Positions 1 through 5,474 of a DNA stretch of 10,181 nucleotides are shown here, piece by piece; position 1 is the first letter of the stretch; every line of letters starts with the position of its first letter. The position numbers and the translations under genes are program-made. The notes beneath the pieces are model-generated. The model did no database searches. It was given only the letters and a program-made list of their open reading frames with translations, and was not told the DNA's origin. The stretch is from Acidobacteriota bacterium (GTDB lineage Bacteria > Acidobacteriota > Terriglobia > UBA7540), in NCBI GenBank assembly GCA_021827245.1, contig JAKAWN010000242.1, forward strand, positions 1 through 10,181, in the 5' to 3' direction.

Positions 1-24
1 CCATGTCAAGATAAATGTTAAATA

Positions 25-127
25 TATTCGTCACTATTATGGCCTTTCGGAAAGCCCCCACTGAAAACAAACCGTTTGCTGGCTAAAAAAATCAAAATCT
101 CGCTTCCGAGCGCGGAAGTCAGGCTAG
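25..127. repeat. Left copy of perfect 103-bp inverted repeat
   Basis: This stretch is the exact reverse complement of 10079-10181. Positions pair so that their coordinates sum to 10206, and I found no mismatch on base-by-base comparison. The match stops at 127/10079: base 128 is C, while its partner 10078 is T and would need an A. The inner edge covers the stop codon of the aldo-keto reductase (TAG, minus strand, 124-126). The repeat contains two short hairpins (41-56 and 103-118) and a T-rich tract, and no ORF that I believe. It has no transposase nearby. It may be a real flanking repeat or an assembly artefact at a contig end. Confidence 0.97.
83..121 (-). terminator. Rho-independent terminator after the aldo-keto reductase
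   Basis: Read on the minus strand, the stop codon (126-124) is followed within 5 nt by CTTCCG-CGCT-CGGAAG, a perfect 6-bp stem with a 4-nt loop (118-103). After a short gap comes a T-rich tract (ATTTTGATTTTTTTA, 97-83). Stem, close spacing to the stop codon and T-run fit an intrinsic terminator. The stem is short and the T-run starts a few bases late, so it may be only moderately strong. The whole structure lies inside the 103-bp repeat and so recurs at the right end. Confidence 0.6.
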
Positions 128-1116
128 CCCCAGCACACGGAATGATGGTCGATGTCGAGATGTCCGACCAGCCTCTTCGTCAGCGGCTCAGTGGAAGGAG
201 CCATCTGCTCTCTGATTCGGTTCATCGCCTCCGGACTGAGTCTTTTGAAGTGGCGCACAAAAGCAGTGTTGTGGTCAATGTCCGCCACTGTCGGCATCCC
301 AATCACTCCAGTCGTAACCGGCAGGCTGATCGAATAGCTGAGCAGTTCGTCGATATTTGTCTTTCCGGATCCTGACCCAAGCAGAAACTCCTGCCCAGTG
401 AGCTTCATGGCAATGATGCCCAGGCGCTTTCTTCGAGCGACTGGAAGCGCCGTTTGTTCGAATTTCCCGTTGCGCGCGGCATTTAAGGCCATCTGCACGC
501 AGTCCAGCGGATGCCGCTCGATCGCCCTGGCCATGGTCGAACCGTCGGTGTGGCTGGTCATGCCAATAAATCGGGTCATTTTTTGTTCCTTGGCTTCGAT
601 CAGCCCCTTCATGGCTCCGTCAGGAGCTTCGATCTTCTCCAGATCCTCGGCAAATCCAAGGCTGTGGATATGCAGTAGATCCACCTGGTCCATCTGAAGA
701 CGTTTTAAACTGATCTCCAGGTCACGCATGAAACCGTCGCGGGTCCGGTTCTCAATCTTGGTGGCCAGGAAGATTCCCTTGCGCCGAGTCTTCAGAACTT
801 CACCGATGCGCCGCTCGCTCTCGCCATTCGGTCCGCCATACGAATGCGCCGTGTCGACATAGGTGATTCCCAGGTCAAGCGCACGGTTCAGCGCCGCCAG
901 CGCTGCTTCCTTGTCTTTGTACATGCCAAAACGGCTGCCACCGCCAAAAGCGAGGATGGAGACGCTTTCCCCTGTCTTGCCGAGTGCCCGATGAGGAAGC
1001 CGCTGCGTCACCGCGCCTTCCGCCGTCCCGCGAAGGCCCGTCAGAAATCCAACGCCCGCAGCCCCGCCAAACGCAAGCCCTTCTAGAAACTTTCTCCGAG
1101 AGACGTCCTTGTTCAT
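124..1116 (-). CDS. Tat-exported aldo-keto reductase
   Basis: A 330-residue NAD(P)H-dependent oxidoreductase of the aldo-keto reductase superfamily, which reduces carbonyl groups or oxidises alcohols. The catalytic tetrad is visible: Asp88 (VDTAHSYGG), Tyr93, Lys120 (LATK) and His151 (LLHIHSLG). The N-terminus is a twin-arginine signal (SRRKFLEG, residues 6-13, then a Gly/Ala-rich hydrophobic stretch to about residue 30), so the folded protein is probably exported. An upstream in-frame start at 1143 exists, but ATG at 1116 has a good Shine-Dalgarno (AAAGGAG, about 6 nt away) and puts the Tat motif at the correct N-terminal position. The stop codon lies at the inner edge of the 103-bp repeat, followed at once by a terminator. 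The length is ordinary for Tat-AKRs, so truncation by the repeat is not obvious. The substrate is unknown. Confidence 0.93.
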   Translation of the reverse strand: MNKDVSRRKFLEGLAFGGAAGVGFLTGLRGTAEGAVTQRLPHRALGKTGESVSILAFGGGSRFGMYKDKEAALAALNRALDLGITYVDTAHSYGGPNGESERRIGEVLKTRRKGIFLATKIENRTRDGFMRDLEISLKRLQMDQVDLLHIHSLGFAEDLEKIEAPDGAMKGLIEAKEQKMTRFIGMTSHTDGSTMARAIERHPLDCVQMALNAARNGKFEQTALPVARRKRLGIIAMKLTGQEFLLGSGSGKTNIDELLSYSISLPVTTGVIGMPTVADIDHNTAFVRHFKRLSPEAMNRIREQMAPSTEPLTKRLVGHLDIDHHSVCWG

Positions 1117-1442
1117 AACCTGCTCCTTTGTCGGAAAAGTCACCCTCTGGGATTCAAGAAGACCAGCAAAGTTCCGCTACCACGGTCGAACTTGTGCGTA
1201 TTGGCCAAAGTTTATCCCATCATCAGTGGCATTGCGACAGGAAATTGTTTTCCGTATGTCTTTTGAGATAATTGGCAGCCAACCACCCCCGCACTGAGCA
1301 TCCACACCGCCGCACTCGAAGGCAGGTCGTCGGCAACAACAGACACATAGGCAAGTCGCGTCTCATCCGCTATGTGAGGCACCGAAGGGTCTATGCGGTC
1401 GGGAATGCAAGTCGATCAAGGTAGCGTTGCCGCGATATTGCA
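1117..1442. other. Intergenic region upstream of the aldo-keto reductase
   Basis: These 326 bp lie between the aldo-keto reductase start and the tRNA fragment. Small ORFs here have no ribosome binding site or recognisable protein character. I see the Shine-Dalgarno of the aldo-keto reductase (about 1123-1129), but no convincing -35/-10 pair and no repeat. Together with the tRNA scar and the 89 bp beyond it, 460 bp separate the two flanking genes, so the kinase and the reductase probably do not share one compact transcript. Confidence 0.5.
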
Positions 1443-1487
1443 TGGTGGGCGATACAGGACTCGAACCTTTAGATTCTGCCGTGTGAA
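1443..1487 (-). tRNA. 3' half of tRNA-Val(CAC), probable integration scar
   Basis: Read on the minus strand, these 45 nt equal tRNA positions 32-76 in exact length. They contain a 7-nt anticodon loop TTCACAC (anticodon CAC, Val), 3' anticodon stem GGCAG, a 5-nt variable loop, a T arm with loop TTCGAGT, 3' acceptor strand ATCGCCC, discriminator A and an encoded CCA. The expected 5' partners are missing: the bases before the loop do not form CTGCC, and no GGGCGAT acceptor or D arm lies upstream. The T stem has one mismatch (50:64), which suggests decay. Tyrosine recombinases often integrate at the anticodon-loop-to-3'-end block of tRNA genes and leave such a fragment at the far end of an island. 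By that logic the island would lie at higher coordinates. No integrase is in the window. Confidence 0.75.
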
Positions 1488-1576
1488 TCTGCGGCTCACA
1501 CATTTTCCAGCAAACTTGCCGGCGCTCACAGGCGAATTCTCTCATATTTCACCTGGAACAAAAGCTCCTCGTCGCG

Positions 1577-2950
1577 TCACTCTACGTAGCTTTGGCGAAG
1601 TTGTTGGCTTAGCTCCCCAATAGAATGGGCTCTCCCGCTAAACACCGTGGCCAGAATGAGCAGGCCGAAAAGCGTGTCTTCAACGAAAGGGGCTGACCGA
1701 CTGCCTGTGCCAAACTTCTTTTGAGTGATCCCCCGAAGTACTTCAAGCTTCGCGACCAGACCTCCCGAAAACACCACTCTCTTCCACGACTTTTCCGGCC
1801 ATATGCGAACCGCAGCGTCGTAATAGCGACTGGCCATGTCCTTAAAGGCCCCACAGAACAGATGGCCGAGCGTGAAATTATCTCCCCGGATGTTCGAGAT
1901 CTGGCCTCGTTCCCCAAACGAGTTGGGGAAAAAGCCGAGAGCAACTTCCAGATCCGTGTCCATGACCTCGCCTGCTGCCCGCGCGATCGTTACCCAAGGA
2001 TCCGGGAGAGCGATATTCTGGGTCGCCGCTAATTCACTGAGAAGATCTATGATAAGGTTCAACGAACGACCTCCCGGCAGACCGGTGAAAGTGTTTACAA
2101 ATTTCCCATCGAAGAAGGGGCGAGTCTGATAACTACCCTGGATCAAGCGTGGGGTCATTCGACTCACTTGTGCGCCGGTGGCAATGTTCAAGGAGATCTC
2201 TTCTTCGTTGAACAACGCCCCAGTCAGGGCACATTGATAGTCACCCACCGGCGTGTAGCAAGGTACCCGTGCGCCTTGAATGTTCACACGGCCAATTACC
2301 TCACCCGGTTTGCGCAGTGGAGGCCAGAAGAGACCGTCGAGGCCTAGCTCCGCAATGACTTCGCGGTGCCAGTCCAAGGCTTCTAAGTTGAACGTCCCGT
2401 AAGCGTGAGCATTGGTGGTTTCGACCCCGGGCGATGAATTGCACAAGACGCTGAGCACAAAGTCTGGGAGGGAGACCGGAATCAGACCTCGAGTGAGCCT
2501 TCCTTGTTCTCCGAGCCAAAAGAGGAAACACAGCGGTCGTCCGGGATCTAACTCGTTTCCTAGTTGCCTCCGCTGCTTGGAGCTGATCTGCCGTAAAATC
2601 AGGTCATAGTAAGACCCCGAGCCGCAGGGGTGTGGCATCAAGACCCGCTGATCGCGCCACGACAAGAAATTGGACCTTGCCTTGCCATCCTTATCCATCA
2701 GAACCATGCCATGCATCTGTGAACACATCACGAGGCCTTCACACTCCGGTGCGTCAAGCGTGAGGCCGTCAATGAGGATTCGGACGGCAGAGATGATCGC
2801 GCCGGGATCGAACTCGCGGAACAAGGGGCTTTCGCTCTCCGTTGCGCCCGGGAATGGTATTCGCTGCACGTGCCGGAGCATGCGCGTTTCGAGGTCCAAC
2901 ACAGCGCCCTTAATAAACGATGTGCCAAGGTCGATGCCGATGAATGACAT
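1577..2950 (-). CDS. FGGY-family carbohydrate kinase (sedoheptulokinase/xylulokinase-like)
   Basis: A 457-residue cytoplasmic sugar kinase that would transfer the ATP gamma-phosphate to a sugar or polyol. Visible features: the N-terminal phosphate loop (GIDLGTSFIKG, 5-15), the sugar-binding block SQMHG (77-81) with W98-R99-D100, the catalytic Asp237 in GDYQ (236-239), the ATP-domain motif NIATGAQVS (255-263) and the adenosine motif FSGGLV (394-399). The GDYQ and NIATGAQVS forms recall sedoheptulokinase-like FGGY proteins more than glycerol kinase, but I cannot fix the substrate. I chose ATG at 2950 over an in-frame TTG at 2962 because it puts the phosphate loop at residue 5, normal for the family, and has a G-rich stretch about 6 nt upstream. 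It is complete at both ends, and the tRNA scar lies 89 bp downstream. Confidence 0.9.
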   Translation of the reverse strand: MSFIGIDLGTSFIKGAVLDLETRMLRHVQRIPFPGATESESPLFREFDPGAIISAVRILIDGLTLDAPECEGLVMCSQMHGMVLMDKDGKARSNFLSWRDQRVLMPHPCGSGSYYDLILRQISSKQRRQLGNELDPGRPLCFLFWLGEQGRLTRGLIPVSLPDFVLSVLCNSSPGVETTNAHAYGTFNLEALDWHREVIAELGLDGLFWPPLRKPGEVIGRVNIQGARVPCYTPVGDYQCALTGALFNEEEISLNIATGAQVSRMTPRLIQGSYQTRPFFDGKFVNTFTGLPGGRSLNLIIDLLSELAATQNIALPDPWVTIARAAGEVMDTDLEVALGFFPNSFGERGQISNIRGDNFTLGHLFCGAFKDMASRYYDAAVRIWPEKSWKRVVFSGGLVAKLEVLRGITQKKFGTGSRSAPFVEDTLFGLLILATVFSGRAHSIGELSQQLRQSYVE

Positions 2951-3119
2951 AAGCGCCCCCAATGATCGCGGTCTGTTCGGCGGTAGACTGTGCGCTTGGA
3001 TCGATCGATTATTGTAACCGTATTTTCGGACGGAACTCCAACCTGTATGTTATGCGCCGTCAAGATGGAGTGAAGCTATCATGGCTTTCTGTCTGGGTGC
3101 GCCGTGCAAAGGCGCCAGT
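2951..3119 (-). promoter_or_regulatory. Kinase upstream region with weak promoter candidate
   Basis: On the minus strand, TTGGAG (3041-3036), a long 19-bp spacer and TACAAT (3016-3011) could form a weak sigma70-like promoter for the FGGY kinase. Just downstream is a perfect 10-bp palindrome, ATCGATCGAT (3000-3009), which could be an operator for a local repressor. The palindrome is low in complexity and no regulator gene is in the window, so both calls are tentative. The rest of the stretch holds nothing I recognise. Confidence 0.25.
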
Positions 3120-3329
3120 TCACAATGGGTGAGAGTCACATCTGGAGATTGCGAGCAAGGCCGCAAGGGTCTTGCTCCCAATCGCTCCCAAGTCAGCCCA
3201 CGCATAAAAAGCGTCCCCCGCCTCCCTGTTTGGGGCATAATGCTCCCCGAGTGTCGAACCGGTGAGCGAGGACTTCCAACGTGCAGCCAGTTCGGTTTGG
3301 GCGATGGGAAATAAGCTGTGATCGGGAGG
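3120..3329 (-). pseudogene. Probable C-terminal remnant of an unrecognised protein
   Basis: One minus-strand frame between 3329 and its TGA at 3120-3122 reads as normal protein for about 69 residues, with stretches such as LGEHYAPNREAGDAFYAW and ALLAI and few of the Arg/Pro runs seen in antisense shadows. Upstream of about 3330 the same frame turns into Arg-rich shadow of the opposite gene, so only a 3' end seems to remain. The pattern of a His-Tyr loop, an AGDAFYAW motif and a C-terminal Leu/Ala helix recalls the last helices of alpha/alpha-barrel glycosidases, but this is a weak impression. No start codon or ribosome binding site fits. It may be nothing more than a chance frame. Confidence 0.3.
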
Positions 3330-3337
3330 CCACTTGA

Positions 3338-3757
3338 ATGGCCTACGCTTCCGTGCCCGTTGGCGGGCCCGAGCAGTGCGGCTGTGCACCTTGCCTGAAT
3401 TTCGCTGCCGCCAGGGCTCTGATCTATCCGGTTGAGGCGCTCGCCATCTTTGAAAAGCTCGGCATCTCGCCGGACCGTGAGGTGGAAATCTACCACATGG
3501 CTCGGCTCGCACCCAACCGTCACCTCTATGGCGGCTCGTTCCATTTCGTCGGGTCGATTCTTTCCGGCGCCGACGCCGCCAGGCGAGTGGCAGAAAACCT
3601 CTGGCAGGCCGACCTTGAGGCAATCGACGAGAATTTCAGCTTGGGATTCAGTTCGCGCCTGGGACTGGTGCGAAAGCCGTCTGCCGGGCTGCCGGTTGTT
3701 CAGCTCGAATTTTCGGCCAAAGTCCCCTGGATTCTTCCGTCGTCCGAGCCCGAATGA
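3338..3757 (+). CDS. Conserved-looking small protein with CxCxxC motif, function unknown
   Basis: A 139-residue soluble protein on the plus strand. It starts at ATG 3338 with GGGAGG (3324-3329) 8 nt upstream; an in-frame TGA directly precedes the ATG, so a longer version in this frame is impossible. It holds QCGCAPC (13-19, Cys14, Cys16, Cys19), which could bind a metal, then a patterned helix (YPVEALAIFEKLGI), a YGGSFHFVG block near residues 64-72 and a strand-rich end (LPVVQLEFSAKVPW). No signal peptide or membrane segment is seen. I recall similar uncharacterised bacterial proteins with a Cys-rich start and a YGG-FHFVG block, but cannot name a family. Those may begin some 15 residues earlier, so this N-terminus may be trimmed. 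The 276-residue frame on the opposite strand looks like a shadow. Confidence 0.72.
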   Translation: MAYASVPVGGPEQCGCAPCLNFAAARALIYPVEALAIFEKLGISPDREVEIYHMARLAPNRHLYGGSFHFVGSILSGADAARRVAENLWQADLEAIDENFSLGFSSRLGLVRKPSAGLPVVQLEFSAKVPWILPSSEPE

Positions 3758-3999
3758 TTCGCCCCCCGGGCTGGCGCGCCCGTCGCGCCTTGTGCGATGT
3801 GTACGGCGACCGGACGCTGCCGCAGCGGCGAGTTCATCTCCTGCCACTCGAACCCACTGGCGGCATAAACCCGTCGCCACCGATCGCCTGCTTTCCTGCG
3901 CAGGACAAACCCACGCTCAGCCACAAGGCTGATTGACCATTTGAAGCTTGCCGGCCGCAGAATGGAGAAGCAAGTTCATGCTGGTTCTTGCCGGAATTC
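3758..3999. other. Gap between the convergent small gene and aminotransferase
   Basis: These 242 bp separate the stop codons of the plus-strand small gene and the minus-strand aminotransferase. There is a perfect 6-bp stem TCAGCC-ACAA-GGCTGA (3917-3932) without a following T-run, so it is not a clear terminator. A minus-strand GTG frame from 3924 to 3700 codes 74 residues with fairly high third-position GC, but it overlaps the small gene and I recognise nothing in it. Confidence 0.35.
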
Positions 4000-5329
4000 T
4001 TACATTACAGTGCCTTGCCTTGAAGTCCCGCGAGGCGCATTAAGGGTCTTTTCGAAGGCGCGGATGATGTCGTCCTCGTCCTGCGCTGTGAGACGGGATG
4101 GAATGGCGATAATGATACTTCGCTCGAAAAGGCTATCGGCTACCGGGCAGGCTCCTGGCTCATAGTTCGGATGCGATTCCGAGTTTTCGACGAGATTCCA
4201 GGGGAAAACCCTTGGCATCGGTGCTGGAGCGTTGGCGGAGGCTTGTATTGTTGGTGTAAAGGTGCAGTCCCCAGTCGGTCATGACAATGTTGGACAGGCC
4301 CTCCGGGTAGGTTACGATGCCTTCCGACCGCAGCGCGCTGCATACCTCCTGTGCCGTCCTATTGTCCGCGTAGGTTGTTATCAGGAAGCATCCGGTGTCG
4401 CCTGGCTGATCCACGATTCTGCGCAGTTGTACCTGGGGGAATTGTTCCAGAACTTTTCGAATGCGGTATTTGCTCCTATGCATGGATTCAATGATCCGAG
4501 GAAGCTTGCGCAACTGGACTCGCAGGACGGCTGCGCGCATTTCGTCCATCCGGTAGCCCCGTCCCCACAGGCGAAGGGAGGGATCGTCCTGAATCAGGCG
4601 CCCCGCGCTGTCGCGGGCATAGCCAAGGTCATGGGCGGCAAAGGCACGCTGCCAGAGGCGTTCGTCGTGGGTGACGACGCAGCCCCCCTCACCGGCCGTC
4701 ATGTTCTTGTTCAGCTGGAAGCTGAAGATGCCCATGTCCCCAAATGTTCCCACCGGCTGGCCATCCACACGGCCTCCGCAGCACTGCGCGCAGTCTTCCA
4801 GCAGGAAGAGATGATGCGCATCGGCTATCTTGCGTACTTCCTTGACGTTGGCCGGCGCTCCGCTCATATGGACCACGATGATTCCCGCGGTGCGCGGAGT
4901 GATCTGCTTTTCAACCGCAGCCGGATTGAGCCCGAAGGTCTCATCGATGTCCGCCAGCACAGGAATCGCGCCATGGTTCACGACCGCTGCAATTACTGAA
5001 ACCCACATGTAGGCGGGAATGATAACCTCCTGCCCAGGCCCAACTCCCAGGGCCGAGAGGGCCGCGTGCAGCGCGCCGGTCCCACTGCTGACTGCCACCG
5101 CATGAGGAACTCCCAGAAAGCTGGCGAACTCTTTCTCAAAGGTCTCCGCTTCGTGCTGTGGCTCCAACCCGTAATAGCGGAAGGGCGAGCGGTTCGTCAG
5201 AACTCGGACAACGGCGTCCACTTCTTCCTGGTCATAATAGTGCGCCCCTGGAAACTCGAGTGGTAGCGGTTCGCTTCGGAGAGGCGTTTCTCCTTTGGGG
5301 GCTGGATCTCCGTCTTTTATTTCCTTCAT
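4000..5329 (-). pseudogene. DegT/DnrJ/EryC1/StrS aminotransferase, frameshifted
   Basis: A PLP-dependent fold-type I aminotransferase of the sugar aminotransferase family. The first frame (from ATG 5329, Shine-Dalgarno GGAGGAAAG) contains SSGTGALHAAL (81-91), the cofactor Asp179 in LLEDCAQ, the FSFQ block and the PLP lysine Lys208 in QLNKNMTAGEGG. After residue 376 (KGFP) it changes into a non-family tail and stops at 4160. The family C-terminus continues in the next frame from WNLVEN through ACPVADSLFERS to IPSRLT and IIRAFEK, ending at TAA 4000-4002. Removing one base gives 442 residues, the expected full length. The shift lies in TTTTCCCC (4208-4201). It may be a true mutation or a homopolymer error. 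The first-frame product would lack the C-terminal segment. It follows the GH3 gene by 145 bp on the same strand; the substrate is unknown. Confidence 0.88.
4201..4208 (-). other. Frameshift site in homopolymer run
   Basis: On the minus strand the sequence is GGTTTTCCCCTGG. With CCCC the frame reads G-F-P-L-E and soon stops. With three Cs it reads G-F-P-W-N-L-V-E, which joins the rest of the family C-terminus. One extra C (or T) is therefore enough to explain the split. No obvious stimulatory stem or internal Shine-Dalgarno suggests programmed shifting. Confidence 0.85.
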
Positions 5330-5474
5330 GTTCTTTCCTCCCTCAATTCTCGCGCCCCCTGGGCGTCCGGCGACTGGATTGCAACGATAGATTCAGAAGC
5401 ATACGTTCTTGCCGAGTTCGCATGCTCAATTCAGCGCCGTCATGAAGCCAGTTTGTCCAATTGAACTACACTTC

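Noticed and set aside
3081..3314. 77-residue plus-strand frame with a Cys-rich start, considered as a small protein or structured leader
   Set aside because: No ribosome binding site, no conserved pattern I recognise, and the opposite strand carries the more protein-like frame.
3050..3880. 276-residue minus-strand frame opposite the CxCxxC gene
   Set aside because: Low-complexity Arg/Gly/Pro/Ser composition and no ribosome binding site. The plus-strand gene has the better protein character and start.
3700..3924. 74-residue minus-strand GTG frame
   Set aside because: It has fairly high third-position GC but overlaps the end of the CxCxxC gene, has no clear Shine-Dalgarno, and resembles nothing I know.
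4232..4999. 255-residue plus-strand frame opposite the aminotransferase
   Set aside because: Shadow of the minus-strand aminotransferase, whose catalytic motifs are plain.
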